Shown: in pieces, positions 43,924 to 53,527 of the stretch
Layout: the number at the start of each line of letters is the position of its first letter
Numbering within the stretch: the first letter of the stretch is position 1
Assembly: GCA_965226945.1 (NCBI GenBank)
Contig: OZ245717.1
Coordinates: 6,324,001 to 6,388,000, forward strand
Reading direction: 5' to 3'
DNA: 64,000 bases
Source of the DNA: SYLG01 sp965226945
GTDB lineage: Bacteria > Planctomycetota > Planctomycetia > Gemmatales > Gemmataceae
Translations under genes and position numbers: made by a program
Notes under the pieces: generated by a model
What the model was told of the DNA's origin: nothing
The model's input: the letters and a program-made list of their open reading frames with translations, nothing else
Database searches by the model: none

Positions 43924-45159
43924 ATGGGAAAGCCAATGGCCACCATTTCGCCTAGCTTCAGCAAGGAGATATGGGCGGAGTTATATCCCCGCATTGACTC
44001 CAATCCCCCTTTGAAATGGGGCCTTCTCGCATTCGCCATTTTCTTCGCGAGCCTGGTTTGGGTGAATTTTCCCGGCACGGATGGGATCAGGGCTTTTTGC
44101 GCCCTGGTGGTTAGCATCATGATTGCTCATTCCTGTTCGCTTGCCGTGCGCGGCCATTTCTGTGGCCGGTTTGGCCATACGAGAACGGCATTGTTCTTTT
44201 TGTTGTCCATAAGCATTCAATTTGCGAACGCTTCCTTCTTGGTTCCCTCGTCCTGGGATTCGATCCGACGATTAGGGCAACTTCTCGCCGGTGTCATCGG
44301 ATTGATTGGCGTTTTCACTCTGGTGCCGAAGGGGTGCCGGAAATTAGGAGCGATGGTTCTTTTTTTTGTCCATTTTTTCGGGTTGACGAGCATTACCATC
44401 CCAGGATGCGACCAGAGTTTTTTGACAAGGCAGTCGCAAGTTAGATTTTATAAAAAGCTACAAAGATTTTTGCATCTCGGTGATCAGTATAAATATTTTG
44501 CTCAGGGAAACAATGCGTGGCCCTTGCTTTGGTTCCGCGTGGATTATCATGACCAAAGTAATTCTTGGCATCGCGTGCCGGATTCAAGCCACTCGATCAG
44601 CACGATTGGGTATTCCAGGGAAAGATCAATTGGTTGTTCTGGCGATTTTTTTATTTCTCACAATCATGCCGAAGTCATTGGCTATAACAGCGAACATCAA
44701 AGAAATATTGCAGCTTCGGAACACGTTCCACAAATCCCACCATTGCCCGTAAAATCAGCGGAATTTCAAACCAATCACTCCTACTTGATTTCCAAGCCAT
44801 ACGGTGAAAAAAACTTATCTTCTTATGCTCGTCATATCGCCAATCTAAAATCGAAGTCCGCGACCGGGAGCGCACCGAAATCCGTTCGCATTTATCTGGT
44901 TTTTCACCGTGTCATGACGCCTAAGGAGATGGCGGAGGGTTCTTTACCCGATGAACCCAGGTTCTACCTTCCCTATTTTCTGGGAGATTATTCACCCCGA
45001 GGGGAGTTACTTCATCCTGACGATCGTTTGATCGGTTACCCTCTGCCCATCTATCCCAAAGTTGACGCACCTTATGCGAAGCCCGGCGAGGTTGACCTGT
45101 CGAAAGTTGATTATTTCTTCCTGCATTCCGGGTTGGACCTTTTCAAGGAACATCCCTGA
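43924..45159 (+). CDS. Unknown membrane protein with extracytoplasmic domain
   Basis: The 411-residue product has four hydrophobic helices in its first 170 residues (LLAFAIFFASLVWVNF, AFCALVVSIMIAHSC, TALFFLLSISIQFANAS, LGQLLAGVIGLIGVFTLV) and one before a large hydrophilic part. That part includes GDQYKYFAQGN and LLWFRVDYHD. The pattern of a membrane part followed by Y-[KR]-[YF]-F-A resembles planctomycete membrane proteins of unknown role. Base use is more A/T-rich than in neighbours, so recent transfer or weak expression is possible. ATG 43924 or 43936 could be the start. Confidence 0.75.
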   Translation: MGKPMATISPSFSKEIWAELYPRIDSNPPLKWGLLAFAIFFASLVWVNFPGTDGIRAFCALVVSIMIAHSCSLAVRGHFCGRFGHTRTALFFLLSISIQFANASFLVPSSWDSIRRLGQLLAGVIGLIGVFTLVPKGCRKLGAMVLFFVHFFGLTSITIPGCDQSFLTRQSQVRFYKKLQRFLHLGDQYKYFAQGNNAWPLLWFRVDYHDQSNSWHRVPDSSHSISTIGYSRERSIGCSGDFFISHNHAEVIGYNSEHQRNIAASEHVPQIPPLPVKSAEFQTNHSYLISKPYGEKNLSSYARHIANLKSKSATGSAPKSVRIYLVFHRVMTPKEMAEGSLPDEPRFYLPYFLGDYSPRGELLHPDDRLIGYPLPIYPKVDAPYAKPGEVDLSKVDYFFLHSGLDLFKEHP

Positions 45160-45239
45160 GGCCTGACGTCCGCTTCAAAAGGGATCTAAACCGCTACGGT
45201 GAAGATTCCCATTTCACGGGGGAGCCGGCCCGGCATCGG

Positions 45240-46700
45240 CTACGCCAAAATCTTCGAAATCACATTTCCTTCCACATCGGTCAGGCGGAAATCGCGGCCC
45301 TGGAACCGGTAGGTCAGCCGGGTGTGTTCCAAACCGAGCAAATGCAAAATCGTGGCCTGAATGTCGTGGATATGGACCCGGTCTTCCACGGGGGCAAAAC
45401 CAAATTCATCGTTGACGCCGTGGACGATGCCCGGCCTGGTTCCGCCGCCGGCCATCCACATCGCTGAGGTATCGATGTGGTGATTGCGCCCGACATTCTC
45501 GCGCGATTCCCCCATGGGCGTGCGCCCGAATTCGCCGCCCCAGACCACCAGAGTTTCATCAAGCAGGCCGCGTGCCTTCAAATCGGTGATCAAGGCCGCC
45601 ATCGGCCGATCGATATCACGACAAGATAAATCGAGGTCCTTGTTGAGGGTTTGGCCCGGCCCGCCGTGATGGTCCCACTCGGTGTGATAAAGCTGGACGA
45701 AGCGCACGCCGCGCTCGACCATGCGCCGCGCCAACAGGCACTGGCTGGCAAAAGACGGTTTGCCCGGCTCAACGCCGTACAGAGCCAGTGTGTTCGCCGA
45801 TTCGCTCGAAAAATCGATTAGCTCGGGTGCGCTGCTTTGCATGCGAAATGCCATCTCGTAGGCCGAAATGCGCGCCGCGATTTCCGGGTCGCCGGTCGCT
45901 TCCATCCGCTGCCGATTGAGCAAGCCAATCGCTTGCACCGCCCGACTTTGCTGGGCCGAACTGACTCCGGCGGGACTCGTCAGGTTGAGAATCGGCTCGC
46001 CCGCGGCGCGCAAGGGCACGCCCTGATAAGCGCTTGGCAGAAATCCGCTGCCCCAGTTGACCGCGCCGCCGCGCGGCCCGCGCGGACCCGATTGCAACAC
46101 GACAAAACCGGGCAGATCGCGCGATTCGCTGCCGATGCCATAGGTCACCCACGAACCCATGCTCGGACGCCCAAACTGCTGCGAGCCGGTGTTGGCGAAG
46201 AGTTTCGCGGGGGCATGGTTGAAGACATCGGTCGCGACCGTTTTCAAAATGGCGACATCGTCGACGACCCTGGCAAAATGTGGCAGTAGTTCCGAGACAT
46301 AAGCCCCCGATTGGCCGTGTCGCGCGAATTTGCGCCTGGTCCCGAGGAGTTTGGGCTTCTCCTTGGAAAACGTATCCATGAAGGCAAAACGCCTTCCCGC
46401 GGTGAACGAATCGGGAATCGGTTCGCCTGAGAGTTTTTGCAACTGCGGCTTATACTCAAACAGCTCCAGTTGGCTTGGACCTCCCGCCATGAACAGATAA
46501 ATGACGCTCTTGGCCTTCGCTGGAAAGTGGACTTTTCTTTGGGCGAGGGGATCCGAAACCGAGTTGGCCAGATCCGCCGAAGTTGCCTTCGAACTGTCAA
46601 GCGTGCTTAACGCCATTGAGCCCAGGCCGAGACCGCAATTCTTGAAGAAATGACGCCGCGTTTGGTTGAGCATCGGGGAAACGGGTGGCTCTTCGCTCAT
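45240..46700 (-). CDS. DUF1501 protein, partner of the PSCyt1 protein upstream
   Basis: The 486-residue product has a twin-arginine-like start (QTRRHFFKNCGLGLGSMAL) and the DUF1501 marks SVIYLFMAGGPSQLELFEYKP, LYHTEWDHHGGPG and LVVWGGEFGRTPMGESR with GRNHH. It follows the PSCyt1/DUF1549/DUF1553 gene by 43 bp on the same strand. This is the standard two-gene planctomycete arrangement, in which the cytochrome-like and phosphatase-like proteins are thought to act together outside the cytoplasm. AGAGGA upstream of the ATG supports the start. Confidence 0.93.
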   Translation of the reverse strand: MSEEPPVSPMLNQTRRHFFKNCGLGLGSMALSTLDSSKATSADLANSVSDPLAQRKVHFPAKAKSVIYLFMAGGPSQLELFEYKPQLQKLSGEPIPDSFTAGRRFAFMDTFSKEKPKLLGTRRKFARHGQSGAYVSELLPHFARVVDDVAILKTVATDVFNHAPAKLFANTGSQQFGRPSMGSWVTYGIGSESRDLPGFVVLQSGPRGPRGGAVNWGSGFLPSAYQGVPLRAAGEPILNLTSPAGVSSAQQSRAVQAIGLLNRQRMEATGDPEIAARISAYEMAFRMQSSAPELIDFSSESANTLALYGVEPGKPSFASQCLLARRMVERGVRFVQLYHTEWDHHGGPGQTLNKDLDLSCRDIDRPMAALITDLKARGLLDETLVVWGGEFGRTPMGESRENVGRNHHIDTSAMWMAGGGTRPGIVHGVNDEFGFAPVEDRVHIHDIQATILHLLGLEHTRLTYRFQGRDFRLTDVEGNVISKILA

Positions 46701-46743
46701 TCCATGAATCCTCTGGAAGGTCGGGCTAAGACCAGCAGGCCAG

Positions 46744-49182
46744 TTACTCTCGGGTGATGAATTCGTCGGTGTTCAGGAGGGCGCGTGCGGCTGCCAGCCA
46801 GGCCGATTTTTCTCGGTCGGCTGGCTTGGTTCCTGTGTCGGTCCGTTCGGCCTTCAGCAGATTTTCCAGCGTTTCCGTTTCACGCGACGAGGCCGGTCGG
46901 CCCAGCGTTGCCTTAAAGAGAAAAGCGATGCGAGCCCCGTCATCCGAGCCGCCTTCGGAAGTTGCCCGGGAGGCAAGCGCCGTGGCGAATTCCAAAAACG
47001 CGCTGTCGTTGAGCAAGGTTAGTGCTTGCAAGGGCGTGTTGGAGCGATTGCGCCGGGTACAAGCCTGGATGGCACTGGGCGCGTCAAACGCGAGCAGCGC
47101 AGGGTAGGGGGTCGCTCGCCAGAAGTAAGTGTAAAGGCCGCGGCGGTAGCGGTCCGGCCCCTTGCTCACTTTCCAGGGGCGGCGCATCTGTCCGAGATCC
47201 ATGACGCCCTCGGGTTGAGGTGGGAAGACGCTCGGGCCGCCAATTTTGGCGACGAGCAGGCCGCTGGCGGTCAGGGCGCTGTCGCGAATCAGTTCGGCTT
47301 CGAGTCTCAGGCGCGACTGTTTTCCCAACAAGCGATTCCCCGGGTCCACGCGGTCAAGATCGGGCCGCGCCAACGACGACTGCCGGTAGGTCCGGGACAG
47401 TACGATTTGACGGTGAATCCCCTTGAGGCTCCAGCCATTTTGCATCAGTTCGGTGGCCAACCAGTCAAGCAGTTCCGGATGGGTCGGCGGCGTCCCCTGC
47501 GTGCCGAAATCGTTTTCCGTCTCCACGATGCCGCGGCCGAAATAGGCCTGCCAAAGGCGATTGACGGTGACACGCGCGGTGAGCGGGTGATTGGGGTCGA
47601 CCAGCCACAAAGCCAGATCCAGGCGATCCGCCTTTTGCGGATCGCGCGGTTTGAGGACGGGCAACACCTCAGGCACGCCGGGTTCGACGGCCGCCCCTTT
47701 GCGTGTGAAATCGCCATTGATATGGATTGTCGAAGGGCGAGGCATTTTCCTTTCACTGACCACAAGAGTCGTGGCGAAGTTGGGCTCGCGTTTGCGAAGC
47801 TCGGCAAGCGCCTTTTGGTCGGTCTTGTAATCGGGGCTATCGGCGAGAAACAGCTCGGTGATCAGACGAACCTGGTTGGCTGTGCGCTTGTCCTTTTCCC
47901 GGTCGAAGGCATCCTTGATTTCGGGCGGGTGGTCAACCTTGAAAGCTGGGTCGAGATTGGCTTCCCAATGGGCCATTTTCGCCACGATTTCAGGGTGCTT
48001 CTCATGGAGCTTTTTGTGGTAGTCGGCGATCTCCTTGCGTACGGCTTCGCGTGCCTTGCGGTCTTTGTCGGTCGCAAATTCCAGAGATGGTTCGTCCGCA
48101 TTGTTCAGAAACGCGAACACGCGATAGTAATCGCGCTGGCTGAGCGGGTCGTACTTATGGTCGTGGCACTGGGCGCAGGCGAGCGTCAGGCCCATGAAGA
48201 CCGTCGAGGTCGTGGCGACCCGGTCGTAGATCGACTCGATGCGGAATTGCTCGACATCGATCCCGCCTTCCTGGTTGATCGGCGTATTGCGATGAAAGCC
48301 GGTGGCGACTTTTTGCTCTGTCGTGGCGCCGGGCCGCATGTCTCCCGCCATCTGATCGATGACGAACTGATCGAACGGGTGATCGCGGTTGAGAGCGTTG
48401 ATGAGCCAGTCGCGGTAGCTCCAGATCGAGCGCGGCGCATCGATGCTGTAGCCATTGGAATCGGCATAGCGGGCCGCGTCGAGCCAGGGTCTGGCCCAGC
48501 GTTCGCCAAAATGCGGTGAGGCGAGCAAGCGATCGACCACGCGCTCGTAGGCATCGGGCCGATGGTCCGCGAGGAAGTCGGCAACTTCCTTGGGGGACGG
48601 CGGCAGGCCGATCAAGTCGAGGCTGACGCGGCGGATCAGCGTGGCCCGGTCGGCTTCCTGCGAAGGGCTCAGGCCTTCCTTGTTTAAGCGATCGACAATG
48701 AAGGCATCGATCGGGTGCAGGGGGCCTGTTTTTTCTTTGAGCGAGTTTGCCGGAACGGCGGGCCGTTTCGGTGCCATGAAGGCCCAGTGAGTTTGATCGA
48801 GTCGCGTCGGAGATTCCTTCTCGGGGAATCGGGCCCCCTCGCGAATCCAGCGTTCCAGCAAGGTAATTTCCTGCGTCGTCAGCGCGGTGCGCTTCAGCGG
48901 CATCCGCTCAATCGACCCATCGCCTTTGACCGCCTCGATCAAGGGCGATTTTTCCGGCTTGCCGGGAACGACCGATGCGCCGGCTTTACCCCCTTTTAGC
49001 GCATTGGCCGCCGAGTCGAGCTTGAGCCCGCCGCGCGGTCGGGCCTCCCCATGGCAAGCCACGCAGTGCTTGGCGAGGAGTGGTTTGATCTCCTGAAGGT
49101 AATCGACGGGACCGGAAGCGACGGTGGCGGCTTCATGAGGGGATGCACTGGCCAGCGCCAAGAGCAAGGGAAAACCGATCAT
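46744..49182 (-). CDS. PSCyt1 / DUF1549 / DUF1553 secreted cytochrome-like protein
   Basis: From ATG 49180-49182 the product has 812 residues and a signal peptide. The PSCyt1 region has the heme site CVACHG after YLQEIKPLLAKH. DUF1549 (about 150-370) shows DRLLASPHFGERWARPWLDA, DQMAGDMRPGATTEQ and LTLACAQCHDHKYDPLSQ, which contains a further CxxCH. DUF1553 (about 510-780) shows LWQAYFGRGIVETENDFG, LSRTYRQSS and TRRNRSNTPLQALTLLND. Its role is unknown but it is always paired with DUF1501. The downstream partner is 43 bp away. Confidence 0.93.
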   Translation of the reverse strand: MIGFPLLLALASASPHEAATVASGPVDYLQEIKPLLAKHCVACHGEARPRGGLKLDSAANALKGGKAGASVVPGKPEKSPLIEAVKGDGSIERMPLKRTALTTQEITLLERWIREGARFPEKESPTRLDQTHWAFMAPKRPAVPANSLKEKTGPLHPIDAFIVDRLNKEGLSPSQEADRATLIRRVSLDLIGLPPSPKEVADFLADHRPDAYERVVDRLLASPHFGERWARPWLDAARYADSNGYSIDAPRSIWSYRDWLINALNRDHPFDQFVIDQMAGDMRPGATTEQKVATGFHRNTPINQEGGIDVEQFRIESIYDRVATTSTVFMGLTLACAQCHDHKYDPLSQRDYYRVFAFLNNADEPSLEFATDKDRKAREAVRKEIADYHKKLHEKHPEIVAKMAHWEANLDPAFKVDHPPEIKDAFDREKDKRTANQVRLITELFLADSPDYKTDQKALAELRKREPNFATTLVVSERKMPRPSTIHINGDFTRKGAAVEPGVPEVLPVLKPRDPQKADRLDLALWLVDPNHPLTARVTVNRLWQAYFGRGIVETENDFGTQGTPPTHPELLDWLATELMQNGWSLKGIHRQIVLSRTYRQSSLARPDLDRVDPGNRLLGKQSRLRLEAELIRDSALTASGLLVAKIGGPSVFPPQPEGVMDLGQMRRPWKVSKGPDRYRRGLYTYFWRATPYPALLAFDAPSAIQACTRRNRSNTPLQALTLLNDSAFLEFATALASRATSEGGSDDGARIAFLFKATLGRPASSRETETLENLLKAERTDTGTKPADREKSAWLAAARALLNTDEFITRE

Positions 49183-49305
49183 ACGCAAGGCCCGGTGGGA
49201 GGGTCGGCAGGAGGGAGTGATCGCTAAGTGCTATTGTACCATGGAAATGCGAATTGGGGATTATTTGGGATGTAAGGGCTGACCGCCAAACGAAAGCATG
49301 AGGTC

Positions 49306-52281
49306 CTACCGTCCGCCGATTCCTCTCCCCAGGGGAAGCACCAGCGCGGTCGCGCTCAACAAAACTCCCCATTCCCAGATCGCCAAAGGTACGGTCCGAA
49401 AGACGCTGCCCCCCAGTTGCACCATCAAAATCTGTCCGGCGAGGATGAACAGAGCGATCAGGAGGAAGCTCAAATTGGCCCCCAGCCCGTTTCCAAGGGA
49501 GCGGCCGGTGCCGAACACCCGCACATTGAACAGATTCCAAAATTGCAAAAGGACAAAGGCCGTAAAAACCCAGGTCTGCCGGCGCATGACCTCATTCGCA
49601 TCCACCGGCAAATCATCCGCGAGCGGCATACGGGCCCATAAGAGAATGCCGATCATTGCCGCCAAAAAAACGAGTCCGGTCGTGAGAATGGAGCGCAGCA
49701 TGGCCGGCGTCAAAATGAACGCATCGGGATGACGCGGCGGCTGGTTCATCACCTCGTCGCGCGGCGGCTCGGTGGCCAAAGCCAGGGCGGCGAACGTGTC
49801 CATGATCAGATTGACCCAGAGCATTTGCATGACCGTCAGAGGCAGGCTCACTCCAATGAACGGCCCGATCACGGCCAATCCCAGCGCCGCCACATTGATC
49901 GTCAACTGAAATACCAGAAAGCGCTGGATATTGGCATAGAGCGATCGGCCCCACTTGATCGCCGTGACAATGCTCGCGAACGAATCATCAAGCAAAATAA
50001 TGTCGCTGGCCTCGCGCGCGACCGCCGAGCCCGACTTTCCCATGGCCACCCCGACATGCGCCTGATTCAGCGCGGGTCCATCATTGGTGCCGTCGCCGGT
50101 GACCGCGACCACTTCATTGCGGCTTTGCAGGAGTTTCACCAGCCGAAATTTGTCCATCGGCCGTGCCCGACTCACAACGCTTAACCTCGCGGCCAGATCG
50201 CTCGCCGAGTCATCGTTCAGGGCCGCGAAATCGGGCCCGGTGGTCTGGGCCCCCTCGGCGGCCAACCCGGCCTGGCGGGCAATCGTCTGGGCGGTTGCCG
50301 CGGTGTCGCCGGTGACCATCGTCACACGGATGCCCGCCTTGCGGCAAATGTCGATCGCCGGAGCGACCTCTTTGCGGATCGGATCGCTGATGGCAAACCA
50401 TCCCAGCCAGATCAATGTCGGGGGGAGACCCTTGGCCAGATCCTCCTCGATCAACTCAGGATGCCAGGCCAGGGCAATCGTGCGATGCCCTGCTTTTTGC
50501 GCTTGAGATAATTCCTCCTGAATGCGCTTTCTCCCTTCTTCCGTCAAGGGCGGTAGCGCAACGACGTCGCCCTGGGCCGCCTCCGCTTCCTGCCGGAATC
50601 GGCATGCGGCCAGGATCACTTCGGGCGCCCCTTTGAAGTGGACGCGCACCTCGCCCCCGCGAGCGCGGATGGAAGTCGCCATCCACTTGGTGTCGGAGTG
50701 AAACGGTTTTTGAAACACGACCTCGCTGGCGGCCCGGATCCCCAGGTAAGAAATGCTCCTGGACGCAAGCCACTGCAGCAACGCTCCCTCGGTGGGATTG
50801 CCCAGCGTTTTGGTCGAGCCCCCTTCTTCGGTAAGCTGAGCCGTGCTGTTGACGGCAATCGCCTCGGCCAACACCGGGTCGGTGGGGATGTTCTCCATCA
50901 AGTTGGCATTGGCCGCATTTTTTGCAGCGACGACCGCCATCCGGTTCATCGTCAACGTGCCGGTCTTGTCGGTGCAGATGACGGTCAAGGCGCCCATGGT
51001 TTCACAGGCATGCATGCGCCGGACCAGGCAATTCTCTTTCATCATCCGCCGCATTGAATAGGCGAGGCTGAGTGTAACGCTCATGGCAAGCCCTTCGGGC
51101 ACCGCCACAACGATGACGACCACCGCGACCAGAAAACTATCGAGCAGGATTTTCCATTCGGCCGCCGTCAACCATTTGTCGGGAGACCCTTCGACCAACC
51201 CAGAAAATGACAAGGCGCCAAAGCCGAGCACCGCGATCAAAAGGCCCAGACCCAGGAAAACGAGCCAGGGAACCACGCCTTCGGTTTCCAGCCAGGCAGG
51301 ACGCGGGTCGCGGCCGCTTGACAGCTCGACGCCATCGCAAAGAATGGGCAGCCAGATCTTGATGAGCGCCATTCCCAGTGCGGCAAAACTGACCGCCACG
51401 ACCCCCCATTCGCCGGGCGCCAGGACCAGGTTTTCCTGGACGACGGAGCGAGCCACCAAGCCCAGAAACACGAGCAGGGCGGTTCCCAGGCCAAGCACGC
51501 CGATCCAGCGGCTCAAAAGCTCCAGTTGCTTGTTGAGCGGTGTGTCCTGGTCCTTGTCCATTCCAGAAGCGCGGGCGGTCTGGCCGAACTCGGTGCGGTC
51601 GCCCACCTGTTGGACGACCAGCCAGCCAGATCCCTGGGCGACGATCGTTCCCTGGCAGGCGAGGTCAGGCGCATAGGTGCCTTCGTGATCGCTTTGCGGC
51701 AGTTCCGATTTGACCACGGGCACCGATTCACCCGTCAGGCGCGATTCGTCCACGGCCAGGTCGCGCCCCAGAATGACCTTGGCATCGGCGGGGACTTCTT
51801 CGCCCGCTTCGAGCTGAAACAGGTCTCCCACGACCAGGTCGCTTCGGGGAATCGGCAAGATCGCTCCGGAGCGAACCGTTTTGACCGGCACATGGTCGCT
51901 GACCCGATTGAGCAGATCGAATTCGCGGCCGGCGCGGTACTCGTTGATGAAACCGATGCCGGTCGCGAGGAAGACGGCGCAGAGGATGGCGATCCCTTCG
52001 AGGTATTCGCCATGAATCGAGCCAATCAGGATCTGCAGTCCGGCCGCAAGGATGAGAATGCGAATGACAGGGTCGTCAAATTTCTCAAGAAGCAGGCGCC
52101 ACCAGGGGTCGCGCTTGGGCGGACTCAACAGGTTGGCGCCGTGGCGGGTCCGGCTCTCGATCACTTGTTCGGCATTCAAACCGGCGCCAGGAAAACCTTC
52201 GCCAAGATATCCGGCGGCGGAATAACTGTTGCTCAATAATTCGGCCGCGGGTGGGGGCGGCGTGGATCGATCGCTGGTCAC
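49306..52281 (-). CDS. Calcium-type P-type ATPase
   Basis: The product is a P2-type cation pump of 991 residues. GTG 52279-52281, with GAGGGG eight bases upstream, is the likely start; the open frame upstream overlaps pyrD and reads as its antisense-frame shadow. Motifs: actuator LTGESVPV near 182, M4 motif VPEGLAMSVTLSLAYSMRR, phosphorylation DKTGTLTMNRM near 430, nucleotide loop and VTGDGTNDGPAL near 730. Six C-terminal helices follow, as in PMCA/SERCA pumps. Ca2+ is inferred from the VPEGL motif; other divalent cations are possible. It starts 28 bp after the pyrD stop, so the two may be co-transcribed. Confidence 0.93.
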   Translation of the reverse strand: MTSDRSTPPPPAAELLSNSYSAAGYLGEGFPGAGLNAEQVIESRTRHGANLLSPPKRDPWWRLLLEKFDDPVIRILILAAGLQILIGSIHGEYLEGIAILCAVFLATGIGFINEYRAGREFDLLNRVSDHVPVKTVRSGAILPIPRSDLVVGDLFQLEAGEEVPADAKVILGRDLAVDESRLTGESVPVVKSELPQSDHEGTYAPDLACQGTIVAQGSGWLVVQQVGDRTEFGQTARASGMDKDQDTPLNKQLELLSRWIGVLGLGTALLVFLGLVARSVVQENLVLAPGEWGVVAVSFAALGMALIKIWLPILCDGVELSSGRDPRPAWLETEGVVPWLVFLGLGLLIAVLGFGALSFSGLVEGSPDKWLTAAEWKILLDSFLVAVVVIVVAVPEGLAMSVTLSLAYSMRRMMKENCLVRRMHACETMGALTVICTDKTGTLTMNRMAVVAAKNAANANLMENIPTDPVLAEAIAVNSTAQLTEEGGSTKTLGNPTEGALLQWLASRSISYLGIRAASEVVFQKPFHSDTKWMATSIRARGGEVRVHFKGAPEVILAACRFRQEAEAAQGDVVALPPLTEEGRKRIQEELSQAQKAGHRTIALAWHPELIEEDLAKGLPPTLIWLGWFAISDPIRKEVAPAIDICRKAGIRVTMVTGDTAATAQTIARQAGLAAEGAQTTGPDFAALNDDSASDLAARLSVVSRARPMDKFRLVKLLQSRNEVVAVTGDGTNDGPALNQAHVGVAMGKSGSAVAREASDIILLDDSFASIVTAIKWGRSLYANIQRFLVFQLTINVAALGLAVIGPFIGVSLPLTVMQMLWVNLIMDTFAALALATEPPRDEVMNQPPRHPDAFILTPAMLRSILTTGLVFLAAMIGILLWARMPLADDLPVDANEVMRRQTWVFTAFVLLQFWNLFNVRVFGTGRSLGNGLGANLSFLLIALFILAGQILMVQLGGSVFRTVPLAIWEWGVLLSATALVLPLGRGIGGR

Positions 52282-52309
52282 GGGCAAAACCCCTCGGTCG
52301 CTTGATTCG

Positions 52310-53248
52310 CTAAATCTGGGGTTTCCAGCCAGTCGCCAAGCCGATGATATCGCAGTGTCGCGCCGCGCCCAGCGAGCGGATCGCTTCGGGCAAGCCGTCG
52401 AGAATGCGTAGCGGCGCCGTGGGATCGTAAAAGTTGACCGTGCCCAGTTGGACGGCGCTGGCCCCGGCGACGAAGTATTCCATGCAATCGTCGAGAGTGG
52501 CAATGCCGCCGATGCCAATGATCGGCACCTTGACCGCGCGCGCGACCTGCCAGACGCAGCGCAAGGCGAGCGGTTTGATCGCTGGGCCCGACAGGCCGCC
52601 GGTCGCGTTGCCGAGGATTGGCTTTTTACGCCGCCAGTCGATCGCGATGCCCAGGAAGGTGTTCACCAGGGAAACGGCATCGGCGCCTCCTTCGGTGGCG
52701 CCCTGCGCGATTTCAACCAAGTTCGTGACATTGGGAGACAACTTGGCCACCAGGGGCACCTCACCCGCCTCCTGGCGGCATGCGGCGACCACCTTACGGC
52801 AGGCCTCGGGGCTTGTGGCGAAGTCGATGCCGCCCGAGACATTGGGGCAGCTCAAATTGAGTTCGATGGCCGCGATGCCCGGTGTTTTGACCGCTTTGGC
52901 GACCATGTCGGGGAATTCGCGATCAGTCTTGCCGGCGATGTTCAAGAAGACGGGGCAACCTAGCCCTGACAGGTAAGGCCTGTGGTTGGTCAGGAAATAG
53001 TCGAGGCCGTCGTTGTCGAGGCCGATGGCATTGAGCAGCCCCGAGGAGGTTTCGTAGGTGCGCGGCGGCGGGTTGCCGGCTCTGGGCGCATGCGTGACGG
53101 TCTTGGGAAGGATGCCGCCCAGGCGTCGGAAATCGACGAGGCCTTCCATCTCCCTGGCGTAGCCAAAGGTTCCCGAGGCGACCAGGATCGGGTTGGGTAA
53201 ACTCAGCCGTCCCAGTTTCACCGACAGATCCATAGGCTCGCCGCTCAT
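52310..53248 (-). CDS. pyrD: Dihydroorotate dehydrogenase, class 1B
   Basis: This FMN enzyme oxidises dihydroorotate to orotate in pyrimidine synthesis. From ATG 53246-53248, with GGAAG eight bases upstream, it has 312 residues. The catalytic base is Cys in ELNLSCPNV, marking class 1 (cytosolic) rather than class 2. FMN-phosphate binding motifs are PIIGIGGIATLDD and AGASAVQLGTVNFYD. The class 1B form normally pairs with PyrK, which is not in the window. Downstream on the same strand is the P-type ATPase. Confidence 0.93.
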   Translation of the reverse strand: MSGEPMDLSVKLGRLSLPNPILVASGTFGYAREMEGLVDFRRLGGILPKTVTHAPRAGNPPPRTYETSSGLLNAIGLDNDGLDYFLTNHRPYLSGLGCPVFLNIAGKTDREFPDMVAKAVKTPGIAAIELNLSCPNVSGGIDFATSPEACRKVVAACRQEAGEVPLVAKLSPNVTNLVEIAQGATEGGADAVSLVNTFLGIAIDWRRKKPILGNATGGLSGPAIKPLALRCVWQVARAVKVPIIGIGGIATLDDCMEYFVAGASAVQLGTVNFYDPTAPLRILDGLPEAIRSLGAARHCDIIGLATGWKPQI

Positions 53249-53463
53249 GCTTCTTCCGCGCAGTACCCAGAAACGCAAACGGTCATTTTAGCGATCTGGG
53301 GCACATACCGCAGGAGGGAATGGCAATGGGGATCGAATTGCCCCGCGCCGATCCTCTTTGCAACGGGGAAGAAGGTGGTTTTTGATTCTCCTTTGTTGAG
53401 CTCTTGACTCGGCCATCATCGGGTATCGGCGGGCCTTTCCTCATTTCTCAATAAATCCAAACA
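53249..53463. other. Spacer between pyrD and speA
   Basis: About 215 bp with no gene, and 53492-53527 brings it to the speA stop. A terminator lies inside it. The pyrD promoter must be here; no strong match was seen. Confidence 0.4.
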
Positions 53464-53491
53464 AAAAGGCCCTCCTGTCGGAGGGCCTTTT
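53464..53491. terminator. Bidirectional rho-independent terminator
   Basis: AAAAGGCCCTCC (53464-53475) pairs perfectly with GGAGGGCCTTTT (53480-53491) over 12 bp with a 4-base loop. On the minus strand it is 36 bp after the speA stop and is followed by T residues. Confidence 0.95.
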
Positions 53492-53527
53492 GAATCAAGC
53501 ATGATCTGATCTGCACGGACCGCAAGA

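Noticed and set aside
52282..52518. N-terminal extension of the P-type ATPase into pyrD
   Set aside because: The 79 extra codons overlap pyrD and are low-complexity; a GTG with a good ribosome site gives the normal length.
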